Assembly: GCA_946622415.1 (NCBI GenBank)
Contig: CAMOPX010000004.1
Location: 1 to 64,000, forward strand
Direction: 5' to 3'
Source: an uncultured bacterium
GTDB taxonomy: Bacteria > Cyanobacteriota > Vampirovibrionia > Gastranaerophilales > Gastranaerophilaceae
DNA length: 64,000 nucleotides
In this document: positions 44,444-54,021 of the stretch, in pieces
Layout of the letters: each line of letters opens with the position of its first letter
Numbering within the stretch: the first letter of the stretch is position 1
Notes under the pieces: generated by a model
What the model saw: the letters and a program-made list of their open reading frames with translations, nothing else
Told to the model about the DNA's origin: nothing
Database searches by the model: none
Program-made: the position numbers and the translations under genes

Positions 44444-45247
44444 TTAAAATTGAATTTGTGCCATTTCGTCTAATGACGCAAATACTGAGCTTGCGCCGCA
44501 ATCAACGAATTGTACTTGTCCCGTTACTGCACTGGCTAAATCAGAAAGCAAATATAAACCTGCCTTTCCTACTTCAGCAACTTCGGGTGTACGTTTAAGA
44601 GGTGCTTTTAATACGTTCGCTTTTAACATTCTGTCAAATCCGCCGATACCTTTTGCTGCCATTGTTTTAATCGGGCCTGCAGATAAGCAGTTACATCTGA
44701 TATTGTATTTTCCGAGGTCGGATGCTATAAATCTCATTGATGATTCTAATGCAGCTTTAGCAACACCCATTATATTGTAGTTTGCGACAACTTTTGTTGA
44801 ACCTAAATATGTTAAAGCAAGAATAGAACCGCCGCCTGACTTTTCCATTTGGGGTTTTGCGTATTTTGATATCGTAACAAGAGAATATGCGCTGACATGC
44901 ATTGCTAAATCCCAGCCTTCTTTTGATACGTTATAAAAATCGCCTTGCAGGTCTTCTTTGTTTGCAAAAGCAACGGCATGAACCACAAAATCTAATTTAT
45001 CATATATTTTTTCGTATTCTTCAAAAACTTTTTTAACGTCTTCTTCTTTTGTAACGTCACATTCCAAGCACATTTTAGCGTTCATTGATTCTGCTATCGG
45101 TTTTACTCTTTTTTCCATAGCTTCGTTTGCGTATGTGAATGCTATTTCTGCACCTTGCGCAAAAAGTTGTTCCGCTATCGCATTTGCTATACCGAATTTA
45201 TTGGAAACTCCGAAAATAATACCTTTTTTGCCTGTCATTAAACCCAT
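44444..45247 (-). CDS. fabI: Enoyl-[acyl-carrier-protein] reductase (NADH), FabI type
   Basis: FabI performs the last reduction in each fatty-acid elongation cycle. The 267-residue SDR protein has the FabI-variant glycine motif GVSNKFGIANAIAEQL, CDVTKEEDV, HAVAFANKEDL, and the active site with Tyr in LALTYLGS and YNIMGVAKAALESS (Y-x6-K). AGPIKTMAAKGIGGFDRML closes the substrate lid. The start MGLMTGKKG has AGAGGT upstream. It stands alone between terminators and repeat sequence. Confidence 0.93.
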   Translation of the reverse strand: MGLMTGKKGIIFGVSNKFGIANAIAEQLFAQGAEIAFTYANEAMEKRVKPIAESMNAKMCLECDVTKEEDVKKVFEEYEKIYDKLDFVVHAVAFANKEDLQGDFYNVSKEGWDLAMHVSAYSLVTISKYAKPQMEKSGGGSILALTYLGSTKVVANYNIMGVAKAALESSMRFIASDLGKYNIRCNCLSAGPIKTMAAKGIGGFDRMLKANVLKAPLKRTPEVAEVGKAGLYLLSDLASAVTGQVQFVDCGASSVFASLDEMAQIQF

Positions 45248-45370
45248 AAATAATACCTCTTTCCTTTACAAGTCTTATTGGTAAATTATAATATAAATAA
45301 AAAATAAGTTCAAAAATTTAACAATTTTAATTTGAATAACTATATACAATGCTATATTATGAAAATAGAT

Positions 45371-45433
45371 TGTCATGCTGAACCGGTTTTGGCATCTCAT
45401 TAAATATAGACCCTGAAACAAGTTCAGGGTGAC
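45371..45433. repeat. Gene-free pair of the GIY-YIG-associated palindromes
   Basis: TGTCATGCTGAACCGG...TTGGCATCT (45371-45397) is followed after ten bases by AGACCCTGAAACAAG...AGGGTGAC (45408-45433) in the opposite orientation. These correspond to the left and right ends of the element at 18116-18565, with only ten bases between them instead of a nuclease gene. Such two-copy inverted units are what REPINs look like. Confidence 0.7.
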
Positions 45434-45466
45434 TATCTTAATTATTTTAGCAGCATTGTAATAATT

Positions 45467-46564
45467 TTAATTCTTTCTTAAATAGCTTTCAATAAAGCCA
45501 TCTATTTCACCATTCATAACGCTTTCAACGTTTGCCGTTTCAAAACCCGTTCTGTGGTCTTTAACCATTTTATAAGGATGAAAAACGTAGCTTCTTATTT
45601 GCGAACCAAAATTCACATCCATAACGGAGCCTTTTAGTTTTCCCATTTTTTCTTCATATTCGGCTTGTTTTATGGCGAGCAATTTTGATGCAAGCATTTG
45701 CATTGCCGTTTCTTTATTTTGTAGTTGTGACCTTTGTTGTTGGCATTTTACGACTATCCCTGAGGGGATATGTTTTATTCTGACTGCCGTTTCTACTTTA
45801 TTGACGTTTTGTCCGCCTGCACCGCCCGAACGCATTGTATCAACTTCAATATCTTCGGGTCTGATTTCAATTTTATCTTCAAAATTTTCTATGACGGGAG
45901 AAACTTCTAAAGAAGCAAAACTCGTCTGTCTTTTTCCGTTCGCATTAAACGGTGAAATTCTGACTAATCTGTGTACACCTTTTTCGGCTCTTGAATATCC
46001 GTAGGCGTATAAGCCCTCAACTTTTATTGTTGCGGATTTAATTCCTGCTTCATCACCTTCCGATTTATCCAATAGTTCTGTTTTATAGCCTTTTATTTGC
46101 GCCCATCTCATATACATTCTCAACAACATATCCGCCCAATCCTGTGCGTCTGTTCCGCCTGCGCCTGCTGTTACCGTTAAGATGGCGTCATTTTTATCGT
46201 ATTCGCCATTAAGCATATTTTCAAGGTCAAATTTATCAAAATCTTTTTCTAAAGTTTTTAAATTTTCAAAACTCTCTTTAATTAAATTTTCATCGCCCAA
46301 TTCTATTGCTACATCCGTATCATCGAGAACGCTTTTCCAATTATTCAAATTTTCAAGTTTGGATTTTATTTCTTTTTGGTTTTTTAAGAGTTTAGAAGAA
46401 GCTTCCGCATTTTGCCAGATATTTTCCTGTTTTAGTTCGTTATTGATTTTTTCTAAATTTTCCGTTAATTCTTCTTTGTTTGATTGTTTTTCTATGGCAG
46501 AATATCTGTCTTTTAAATCGGACAGAAGCTGTTTTGTATTTTCGATTAAGAAATTTTCTTCCAT
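45467..46564 (-). CDS. prfB: Peptide chain release factor 2
   Basis: RF2 reads UAA and UGA stops. The 365-residue protein has the SPF anticodon-like motif in [16 protein letters not shown] and the catalytic GGQ in [18 protein letters not shown]. The frame is continuous from ATG 46564, so the programmed +1 frameshift found near codon 26 of many prfB genes is absent. Helical domain I with [20 protein letters not shown] is complete. Confidence 0.96.
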   Translation of the reverse strand: MEENFLIENTKQLLSDLKDRYSAIEKQSNKEELTENLEKINNELKQENIWQNAEASSKLLKNQKEIKSKLENLNNWKSVLDDTDVAIELGDENLIKESFENLKTLEKDFDKFDLENMLNGEYDKNDAILTVTAGAGGTDAQDWADMLLRMYMRWAQIKGYKTELLDKSEGDEAGIKSATIKVEGLYAYGYSRAEKGVHRLVRISPFNANGKRQTSFASLEVSPVIENFEDKIEIRPEDIEVDTMRSGGAGGQNVNKVETAVRIKHIPSGIVVKCQQQRSQLQNKETAMQMLASKLLAIKQAEYEEKMGKLKGSVMDVNFGSQIRSYVFHPYKMVKDHRTGFETANVESVMNGEIDGFIESYLRKN

Positions 46565-46601
46565 AGCTTTATATTACTATAAAAATTCGGGTCGGGAAGT
46601 A

Positions 46602-47015
46602 TATTGAAAATTTATTATTGTATCAAATTAAACAATCTTGAAAAAGAATTAATTAAAAAAATAGAAGATATAAAAACAAATAAAGAAACACAAAAAAACA
46701 AACCCTGAAAAAGATAAAAGCATTTTGTATCATTAGGAAACAACTATAATAACCATACAAACAGTAAACATTAATTTATACGTATATGAACAAAATAATG
46801 AATTAAATAATTGCAGAAAGAAAATGAAGTGTTTAATATAACCAAGGCAATTCGCATTTATATATCTTTGATACCTATGATTTTAATAAAAATGAGTCCA
46901 ATCCTAAAGTTGAAGCTGGTAGAAGGCAGATGTTAAAAGGAAACTTGAAACCATTTTTACTATTCATGAGATAATACTATCAAAAGAAGAAATGAAAAAA
47001 TATGGTATTTATTAA
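46602..47015 (+). pseudogene. Decayed coding region, unknown family
   Basis: Several fragments in different frames look coding: YYCIKLNNLEKELIKKIED (from 46602), INLYVYEQNNELNNCRK (about 46770), NQGNSHLYIFDTYDFNKNES (about 46844), and after a one-base shift in an A-run near 46935, IFTIHEIILSKEEMKKYGIY ending at TAA 47013-47015. At least two frame changes are needed. It overlaps the start of the next gene. I cannot assign a family. Apart from this debris the 437-bp gap holds nothing else recognisable. Confidence 0.4.
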
Positions 47016-47580
47016 AAGCAAAAATATTTTAAACTATATAATCAGATTGTTTTGTTTTTCTTTGGTTGTTAAATGTGCCTTTTTTTACATTGGCGGTTTA
47101 ATGCTTTTTGTGTTTTTTCCATTATTTTGGATAGTGTTTAAAATTGAAATTTTAGCTGTTAAAACATTGAATCATTATGAATTAATGTCGTATGATGAAT
47201 TTGATATGTTCCCGTCAAATTTTGAAATAAATATCTTGGTTTGTCTTACGGCGTTTATTTCATTATACATTCTGGCTAAAGTATTTGGTATATTTAAAAA
47301 ACTTGATAAATTAAATTTCTTTGTTTCATTGTTTATCATAGTATTAATTAGCCTGATGCTTATTGAATGCGGAAAAATTCCTTATTTAGTATCTGATGAG
47401 ATATACGCAAACGGTTTAGATTATTCCGGTACAATGTATCTTTTAATCCCCGCTTTTTTATTATATAAATTTTTCAACTTCTTAACCCAAAAATTCCCTA
47501 CACCTTTCAAACAAATCGGATGTTTTTTCAGTATTGAATTTTATCAGGATTTATATAGAAAACTTAAAAACAAAATCTAA
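47002..47580 (+). CDS. Hypothetical membrane protein, 192 residues
   Basis: The protein has four or five hydrophobic segments: residues 8-45 (VVKCAFFYIGGLMLFVFF), 72-90 (EINILVCLTAFISLYILA), 104-122 (VSLFIIVLISLMLIECG) and 145-160 (MYLLIPAFLLYKFFNF). Topology suggests a small integral membrane protein with a basic C-terminal cytoplasmic tail. No family was recognised. It converges on the glycan operon with four bases between the stops. The start overlaps the end of the upstream decayed frame. Confidence 0.55.
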   Translation: MVFIKSKNILNYIIRLFCFSLVVKCAFFYIGGLMLFVFFPLFWIVFKIEILAVKTLNHYELMSYDEFDMFPSNFEINILVCLTAFISLYILAKVFGIFKKLDKLNFFVSLFIIVLISLMLIECGKIPYLVSDEIYANGLDYSGTMYLLIPAFLLYKFFNFLTQKFPTPFKQIGCFFSIEFYQDLYRKLKNKI

Positions 47581-47584
47581 AAAA

Positions 47585-48433
47585 CTATACATTTTTTAAT
47601 AAATAATCGTATAATTTTTTTAGTCCGACATTCATTGGTGTAAATTTCATATCTTCAATTTCTGATAATAATCTTTCGTTACATCCTGTGTATTCGTTGC
47701 CTAAAGTTTTATCCTTCATAATTATTTCGGATTCAAAATCACTCATATCATTAACGAGTTTTGATATTTCTTCCATTGTTATTGATTTATTCGGCGTAAC
47801 GTTAATAATATTGTATTTTTTCCAATTGTTATTTACAAAATGTTCTACGATTCTACAAAGGTCATCAATAAATAAATAATCAAAAACAACGTTTCTGTTT
47901 ATTTCAATCGGCAAATGTTTAATATTTTGTGTAATTGCATAGCTTGGGAATCTTGTCGGGAGTTCATCGTAGCCGTAACATGCGAAAATATTGAGGCAAA
48001 CCACATCTTTAAAATCTTTTACAAGCTGAGCGATACGCATTTTAGATTCACCATATAAATCCAAAGGCACAACATCTCCGACCTCATCTTCTTTTATTTT
48101 TTGAATCGGTCTTTGTCTGCCATACATTGCACCTGATGAAAATACAATCATTCTTGTTTCATCTTTTTTTGTTTCGAGCAGATTAATTACCATAGCCAAA
48201 TTATCGACAACGGTTGTATCTTTATCCGCAACACCTCTTGCGCCGCCTGTTGTTCCGCAATGTATTATAAAATCAATATCATTTTCTTTAAAATATTTAT
48301 ACACTGCATCTTTATCCCTGCAATCGAGTTCAAAACTTCTCGGAGATAAAATATTGTATTTATTTTCCAAATGTTTTTTTAAATTTTTTCCGATAAATCC
48401 GCCCGAGCCTGTTATTAACATATTTTTTACCAT
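47585..48433 (-). CDS. NAD-dependent epimerase/dehydratase (extended SDR)
   Basis: The 282-residue protein has the Rossmann motif ITGSGGFIGKNL, the active-site region FSSGAMYG and the catalytic YGESK (Y-x3-K). The family includes UDP-glucose epimerases, dTDP-6-deoxy-sugar reductases and GDP-fucose-type enzymes; substrate is unknown here. It is the last gene of the glycan operon, starting one base before the stop of the GT2 gene. Predicted role is to convert a nucleotide sugar for the glycan made by this operon. Confidence 0.85.
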   Translation of the reverse strand: MVKNMLITGSGGFIGKNLKKHLENKYNILSPRSFELDCRDKDAVYKYFKENDIDFIIHCGTTGGARGVADKDTTVVDNLAMVINLLETKKDETRMIVFSSGAMYGRQRPIQKIKEDEVGDVVPLDLYGESKMRIAQLVKDFKDVVCLNIFACYGYDELPTRFPSYAITQNIKHLPIEINRNVVFDYLFIDDLCRIVEHFVNNNWKKYNIINVTPNKSITMEEISKLVNDMSDFESEIIMKDKTLGNEYTGCNERLLSEIEDMKFTPMNVGLKKLYDYLLKNV

Positions 48434-49741
48434 TTAAAACCTCACAATATATTTCGAATCTTTTTTAATTAATGAAAGCATTTCTTTATTTATATTTTGT
48501 TCTCTCAAAGCTTCCGCAATTCTTTTATACAATTTCAAACTGAATAGAATGGTATCAAAATCCGTATTTTTGATATCTTTTGGTTTTATTACTTTTAAAC
48601 CTTTATATTCAATTAAATCTTTTTCAATTGTTTCAAATTTTTTATCCGAAACCCCGATTATATTAAATTCCGATAAATCATAATTTTCAATCAAAATATC
48701 TAAAACCATGCCGGCACCATACAGAAGAATTTTTTTGTTTTTTAATTTTTTTGAAAGTTTTTTTAAAAATTCTTTTTCGCCTATTTTTTCAAGATATTTT
48801 ATCCAATCATCTTTATCCCGCATTTCATAAAAAGAATAATTTTTAAAAGAAAAATTAACAATTAAAAATGCAAAAATAAATTTGATTTTTTGTTTAAAGC
48901 TCAAAATTTTATAAATTTGTTTTAAATTATCAAAATAATTTTTATGAAAAATTTTGTTTTTAACCATTATGCTTTTAAAAAGGTCAAAAAGTGTTTTATG
49001 ATGATGTCTTAAACCTTCTATGATTTCGATTTGTGTTTTTCTGTTTTTTATATATTTTAATGTATTAAAAAATCCGACAGACCAAAACAGATGTTTTCTT
49101 TCTTCCGTTGAATCGCAGACATCAATTCCTCTGACAAAAGTTTTATCGTGATTGGGGTTTATTCCTTCGATAACAATATCACGGGAAACAGAGAATATTG
49201 TTTTGTCGTGGTTAATGATATAAGAAGATAATGCTAAATGCGGAAATAAATATTTTACATTGAAAAACATATTTTCTATTACTGTATTTGTAATATTTTC
49301 GCATTTATAAATTGCACCTGATACAAGGCTTGTTGTATAGAATATATTACTTGTGTTATTCGGACAATTTTTCGTTAATATTAAATCGAAACCGTTTTCG
49401 ATTGCATTTTCGATTTCGTCCCACTTTGCCCAATCGTATCTGTCGTTATCACAAAGCACCCATATATATTCTTTTCTTGACGAAAATTCGCTGTATGCTT
49501 TTGCGATATTGGCGCACCCGCCTATATTTTTGGGGTTTATGATGTGTTTTAGGTTGGGATGAGAGATTCTATATTCTTCAACAAGTTCACTTGTTCCATC
49601 ATCTGAAGCGTTGTTCAATATAGTGATATCACAGGTTTTGACGGGAGAATTATCCGCTAATATTTCATCAAGAGTGGTTTTAAGATATTCGCGTCTATTG
49701 TATGTAATTAATACTATTTCCAGTTTTTCATTAACATTCAT
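48434..49741 (-). CDS. GT2-family glycosyltransferase with C-terminal Rossmann-like domain
   Basis: Residues 5-120 are a GT-A fold of family GT2: EIVLITYNRREYL, TILNNASDDGTSELV, and the metal-binding region WVLCDNDRYDW in place of the usual DxD. Residues 330-430 form a separate alpha/beta segment, KKLKNKKILLYGAGMVLDIL, LSEFNIIGVSDKK and FDTILFSL, that looks nucleotide-sugar or NAD binding. The fusion may sense or modify sugar donors. Two GT2 genes, this and the one at 49798-50754, are adjacent and divergent in length but related in their N-terminal halves. Confidence 0.85.
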   Translation of the reverse strand: MNVNEKLEIVLITYNRREYLKTTLDEILADNSPVKTCDITILNNASDDGTSELVEEYRISHPNLKHIINPKNIGGCANIAKAYSEFSSRKEYIWVLCDNDRYDWAKWDEIENAIENGFDLILTKNCPNNTSNIFYTTSLVSGAIYKCENITNTVIENMFFNVKYLFPHLALSSYIINHDKTIFSVSRDIVIEGINPNHDKTFVRGIDVCDSTEERKHLFWSVGFFNTLKYIKNRKTQIEIIEGLRHHHKTLFDLFKSIMVKNKIFHKNYFDNLKQIYKILSFKQKIKFIFAFLIVNFSFKNYSFYEMRDKDDWIKYLEKIGEKEFLKKLSKKLKNKKILLYGAGMVLDILIENYDLSEFNIIGVSDKKFETIEKDLIEYKGLKVIKPKDIKNTDFDTILFSLKLYKRIAEALREQNINKEMLSLIKKDSKYIVRF

Positions 49742-49797
49742 ATGAAGATTTTATAATATTTTGCGTGCGGTGACAAATGAAAAAGAATATATGTAAT

Positions 49798-50754
49798 TTA
49801 TTTATAAGTATCGGTTATTAAATATGAACATAGAAATTTAAAAATTTTTTTAGTTCGATATATTGGTTTTGCAAATAGATATGCCAAAATAAAAACAATT
49901 TTTTGTTTAAGAGAGAGCCCTGTGTAAAAATCTACAATATTGGGAAAATAATCTTTATTTCTACAAATAACCACATAACAACTATAAAAAAACGATTTGC
50001 TTAACCATAATTTTTCATTACATTTATACCTAAAGTCTTTATCTGTTAGCATTTTGTACGAATTTACAAAACTGACAAATAAATCAATATGATTATTCTT
50101 ATAGTGGATGTGTCGATTTGTTCCCCTTCTGGTATCATTAGCTTCGCCACGTTTCAAATTTTGAATAACAATATTGTTTTCTACAATTTCAAAATCAGTA
50201 CAATTTTTATTAAACATATGGCATATTATTGCATTATGCGGCAGAGAATTATAAATATTTAAATATGCATTTTGCAAAACGATATTATTTAAAAATTCGG
50301 TTTTATATATAGCTGCAGGTAAAAATGAGCATTCATTTATAAGACTTTCTTGGCTTATATTTTCTTTTCTTTGCAAATGTTCAACCATTATCATGTCTTT
50401 ATTATTGGCAATCGCTTTTTCTACTTGATTCCAATCGTTAAAATCATAATCATCATCATCGCATAGTATCCAAAAATATTTTTTATTTTTAAAATAAGCA
50501 TGTTCCATAGCCTTGCATATATTTGCATTACCGCCAATATTAATAGGGTTTTTGACATAAGACAAATTTTTGAATTTATTTTGATAATCTTTGATTAAAG
50601 TGTCGGTTCCGTCATTAGAACAATTATCTATAACAGTAATATCAAAATCTCTTATTGGTGAATTTTGTGCCAATATTTGTTTAAATGTCTTTTCTAAATT
50701 TTCTTTTCTGTTATATGTAATTAAAACTATAGATAAATTATCTTTTGTATTCAT
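49798..50754 (-). CDS. GT2-family glycosyltransferase
   Basis: The GT-A motifs are SIVLITYNRKENL, TVIDNCSNDGTDTLI and the acidic WILCDDDDYDFND, which provides the DxD-type metal site. The start ATG 50754 has GGTGG upstream and is favoured over the TTG twelve bases before. The C-terminal part contains a hydrophobic helix (KQKIVFILAYLFAKPIYRT) which may hold it at the membrane. Its N-terminal half closely resembles the neighbouring GT2 protein (NIGGNANICKA versus NIGGCANIAKA), suggesting duplication. Confidence 0.87.
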   Translation of the reverse strand: MNTKDNLSIVLITYNRKENLEKTFKQILAQNSPIRDFDITVIDNCSNDGTDTLIKDYQNKFKNLSYVKNPINIGGNANICKAMEHAYFKNKKYFWILCDDDDYDFNDWNQVEKAIANNKDMIMVEHLQRKENISQESLINECSFLPAAIYKTEFLNNIVLQNAYLNIYNSLPHNAIICHMFNKNCTDFEIVENNIVIQNLKRGEANDTRRGTNRHIHYKNNHIDLFVSFVNSYKMLTDKDFRYKCNEKLWLSKSFFYSCYVVICRNKDYFPNIVDFYTGLSLKQKIVFILAYLFAKPIYRTKKIFKFLCSYLITDTYK

Positions 50755-50789
50755 ATTTTCCACCAATTCATTATTTTAATTTTATTTTG

Positions 50790-51695
50790 TTATTTGATTT
50801 CGCCGTTTGACATTAGAATTTTTATATTTTCATCAAATAATTTATGATTTTGTAAAAATTCATTTGTATAAATATCTTTATTAAATAATCCCTTTAGTCC
50901 GATAGGATTAATTGAAATAATTTCGATGTCAGGGTATTTGTTTTTTATAAAATTTGCCATAGATTTCCATGGCTTTAATAAATAATTTAAATCGCCATGA
51001 TGTTTTGCTTTTAAAGAAGACGCATGACCTGAAGAACAATCTGCACCGACCAAAAAAATTCTTTTTGGTGTAGTCCATAAAGCATAAGACATTGCAGAAA
51101 AAATTACACTGCAGAAATCAGGCATGGGTCTTAAATCTACATGAAAATTAAATTTATTTTCTGAATTATAATAAAAAACGTTATTTCTTATATCGGCATT
51201 CACAGTAACGGGTTGTTGGTTTCCTAAGAATTTAATACAATCTTTTCCTCTGTATTCAATAAAATCTTTTGGCGGAATACCTTGAAAACAAGTATATACG
51301 TCCTGACAAAACAATACATCAAAGTTTATATTTTTTGATTTATATGCATTGTTCACTCCGATATAATATGCATCAATTACAGGTGTAAAGCAATCAAAAG
51401 TAGGTCCTGTTGCACATACAACAACATCTTTTCCAAAATTTATACCTCTTTTATCTGCGAAAGCTCTTTTATGTAATTCTGCACACTGAATTGCTTCGCT
51501 TATGTATTCTTGAGGACTCATTAACTTTTCATAGTTGGGTACTCTTGAATAAAAAATATAGTTTTTAAGTTGTTTAATAATATATTCAATTCTATCTAAC
51601 CTGCGAGTTAATGGATTATTGCTTATAAATATTTTTTTAGAATTAATAATATAGTTAAATTTCAATAGCTTTAATAATGTTTGCGGTGTTTTCAT
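50790..51695 (-). CDS. DUF115-like (MAF-type) glycan-linked protein
   Basis: The protein (301 residues) has DVVVCATGPTFDC near residue 91 and a later SVIFSAMSYALWTTPKRIFLVGADCSSG, a pattern of DUF115/MAF and sialyltransferase-like folds. MAF proteins act in transfer of nonulosonic acids to flagellin in some bacteria. The same pattern recurs in the C-terminal domain of the aldolase gene just upstream (ILILASGKTL, then LMFLKVLINIGIKKAYFAGLDG). It overlaps that gene by four bases. Specific activity is unknown. Confidence 0.7.
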   Translation of the reverse strand: MKTPQTLLKLLKFNYIINSKKIFISNNPLTRRLDRIEYIIKQLKNYIFYSRVPNYEKLMSPQEYISEAIQCAELHKRAFADKRGINFGKDVVVCATGPTFDCFTPVIDAYYIGVNNAYKSKNINFDVLFCQDVYTCFQGIPPKDFIEYRGKDCIKFLGNQQPVTVNADIRNNVFYYNSENKFNFHVDLRPMPDFCSVIFSAMSYALWTTPKRIFLVGADCSSGHASSLKAKHHGDLNYLLKPWKSMANFIKNKYPDIEIISINPIGLKGLFNKDIYTNEFLQNHKLFDENIKILMSNGEIK

Positions 51696-53275
51696 ATTTT
51701 CTCCGTATTAATTTTATATTTTGTAGTTGTAACAAAATTGATTTCAATTTCCTTATTGAATTTGCTTAATTGTTCGGACATGATTGTGTTTCTTTCAATA
51801 TAATCATCAATTTTTGTTGTCATTAATAATTTTTCATTTGTATAATTTTGAGAATTTATAAATTCAAATCCGTCTAATCCTGCAAAATAAGCTTTTTTAA
51901 TTCCTATATTAATTAAAACTTTTAAAAACATTAATGCAATATTATCGTATAATTTTGAATTATTTAAATATTTTGAATAATTTAAAACCTTCTTTTCGTT
52001 TCGAGCTTCACTGACATTTGAGGTCATAATTATTGTTTTTTTATTCTCGGGCAGAGTCATATATCTTTTGATATTTGTTATAAATACCAAATCAGAATCA
52101 AAGTTTTCGGGAATAAAATTAAGAGAAACTACAAAAGGATTATTTTTCTCAATAAAATCATTAATTTTTTTCTTTTCTGTTTTTAAAGTTTTACCCGAAG
52201 CAAGAATCAATATATTTTTGTTATTTACAATTTTATTCAAGAATTTAAGAGTTGATGAATCATCAATAGAGTTTGAAAAATTATCTAAATATATTTGTTT
52301 AATTAAACCTTCGTCATAACCGGATCTTTTATTTTGAGGTATATTTTTTAGCAGTTTATCAATAATTTCGACAGGTACGGTTTGTTTATCAATAAGATAT
52401 TTAGCATAATTCGGATGAGCAAAATTTATTGCTGATAGATAATACGGAACCGAATATCCCCAAGGTGTTTTTTCAAAAATCGGATTAATCTGTTCATCAA
52501 TTAATTTTAATATCGGAATTAAATTATAATTTCCGCCATAATTATCATTGATATATTGTGTTATTAATTCGGTACACAAATTTCCGGCGCCTCTGCCCAT
52601 ACCGAAAACCGTAGAATCTATAATGAGTTCCCTATTTTTGCAATTTTTCATTAGCAATTGTGCATTAGAAAAAGATAACTGCAAATTATTGTGAGAATGG
52701 AAGCATAGTGCAATTTTATTATCTAAATTATTATTTACTGTATCAAGTATTTTTAATATATCGTTTTCTTTTAGAACCCCGTTGGTATCAACAATTGAAA
52801 AACAGTACGGATTTAGACAATTTATTCTATCAATTAAAATTCTCAGTTCCTCGTCATTGTAATTTTCAATATTCGTCGGATTCACAAATAACCTGTAGCC
52901 AAAAGATTTAATTTTTTCTAAATAAGCAAAAACCGTTTCGATTTCATTTTTTTTAAAAGTTACACGAATTGTATCAAGTTTTATTTTTTTTGTTTTAGGA
53001 ACAAATTTTTCAATATCATATTTGCCGTAGATAATCATCGCTGTAATTTTAGACTTACAACCGGAAGGAACCAGTTCGTTTATTTGTTCTATATTGCTAA
53101 ACAGAGTTTTATTTTGGCTATATTTGATATCTTCTAAAAAACCGACTTCGATATATTCAATACACGAATTATTTAATTCGTGTATGATTTTTTTTGAATT
53201 TTGAAAACCAAAACTCCAGTTATTAACATATCCGCCATCTCTCAATGTGCAATCCAGCACTTTTATATTCGGCAT
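51692..53275 (-). CDS. HMGL-type aldolase fused to DUF115-like domain
   Basis: Residues 1-280 form an HMG-CoA lyase/isopropylmalate synthase-type TIM barrel: KVLDCTLRDGGYVNNW contains the DxTLRDG metal motif, CFSIVDTNGVL and LCFHSHNNLQLSFSNA the substrate and metal His residues, and STVFGMGRGAGNLCTE the glycine-rich loop. Relatives include 4-hydroxy-2-oxovalerate aldolase. Residues 340-527 form a second domain, ILILASGKTL to LINIGIKKAYFAGLDGF, similar to the free DUF115-like protein that follows. It abuts the KdsB-like gene. Condensation of a keto acid with an aldehyde sugar is a plausible role. Confidence 0.8.
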   Translation of the reverse strand: MPNIKVLDCTLRDGGYVNNWSFGFQNSKKIIHELNNSCIEYIEVGFLEDIKYSQNKTLFSNIEQINELVPSGCKSKITAMIIYGKYDIEKFVPKTKKIKLDTIRVTFKKNEIETVFAYLEKIKSFGYRLFVNPTNIENYNDEELRILIDRINCLNPYCFSIVDTNGVLKENDILKILDTVNNNLDNKIALCFHSHNNLQLSFSNAQLLMKNCKNRELIIDSTVFGMGRGAGNLCTELITQYINDNYGGNYNLIPILKLIDEQINPIFEKTPWGYSVPYYLSAINFAHPNYAKYLIDKQTVPVEIIDKLLKNIPQNKRSGYDEGLIKQIYLDNFSNSIDDSSTLKFLNKIVNNKNILILASGKTLKTEKKKINDFIEKNNPFVVSLNFIPENFDSDLVFITNIKRYMTLPENKKTIIMTSNVSEARNEKKVLNYSKYLNNSKLYDNIALMFLKVLINIGIKKAYFAGLDGFEFINSQNYTNEKLLMTTKIDDYIERNTIMSEQLSKFNKEIEINFVTTTKYKINTEKI

Positions 53276-54010
53276 CTAATTTGCTCCTGTTTTTTGTTTT
53301 CTTATAATTTCTCTGACCTTTTCCAAGTCTTTTTGTGTATCTACCGATAGCGAATTGCACTTGTTTAATTTTACAAATTTCATCTTTTGTGTTTCAATCA
53401 AGCGCAAATGATCTATGCCTTCAATTTTTTCAAATGTACTTTTAGGTGTTTTTGCATATTTATCTAAGGATTTTTTATTAATTCCGGTTATTCCCACATG
53501 TTTCCAGTATGAAAAATTTGTCGACTTGTTTGGAAACGGGATGGGGAATCTGGACATATATAACGCTGTCATATCTTTATCAAACACAACTTTAATATTT
53601 GATACATCATTTGTTTCTGCAGGGCTTTTTATTTTAGAAATAGTATTTACTGTATAATTTTCAATATATTCAGGCTTAATAACGGCTTTAATATGATTAG
53701 GATTAATTAACGGTTCGTCGCCATTAATAATTATGTAGAAATCAGCGTTCACATAATTTGAAAATTCTTGAACTCTGTAAAAAACCGTTTCATGACTACT
53801 GCTTGTCATTATAACTTTTATATTATATTTTTCACATTCGGCTTCTATTCTTTTATCATCAGTTGCAACATAAACTTCATCTATTTCTTTAACTTTTTTA
53901 GCTTGTTGATAAACCCACCATATCATAGGTTTTCCTTCTATATCAGCAAGCGGTTTACCGGGAAAACGTGACGATGCGTATCTTGCAGGTATTACACCGA
54001 TTATCTTCAT
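53276..54010 (-). CDS. KdsB-family cytidylyltransferase (CMP-sugar synthase)
   Basis: The 244-residue protein starts IGVIPARYASSRFPGKPLADI with KdsB-type nucleotide motif, KPMIWWVYQQA, EVYVATDD, INGDEPLINPN and the C-terminal EKIEGIDHLRLIE and SVDTQKDLEKV. KdsB activates 3-deoxy-manno-octulosonate with CTP. Here the substrate loop normally reading SGTDR is replaced by a HETVFYRVQEF region, so a different 2-keto sugar acid is likely. No kdsA or kpsF lies in the window. It follows the ThDP enzyme by 11 bases. Confidence 0.8.
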   Translation of the reverse strand: MKIIGVIPARYASSRFPGKPLADIEGKPMIWWVYQQAKKVKEIDEVYVATDDKRIEAECEKYNIKVIMTSSSHETVFYRVQEFSNYVNADFYIIINGDEPLINPNHIKAVIKPEYIENYTVNTISKIKSPAETNDVSNIKVVFDKDMTALYMSRFPIPFPNKSTNFSYWKHVGITGINKKSLDKYAKTPKSTFEKIEGIDHLRLIETQKMKFVKLNKCNSLSVDTQKDLEKVREIIRKQKTGAN

Positions 54011-54021
54011 AAAATCAACTC

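Noticed and set aside
45467-46564. Programmed +1 frameshift in prfB
   Set aside because: The frame is continuous from the start codon with no in-frame TGA at the usual site.
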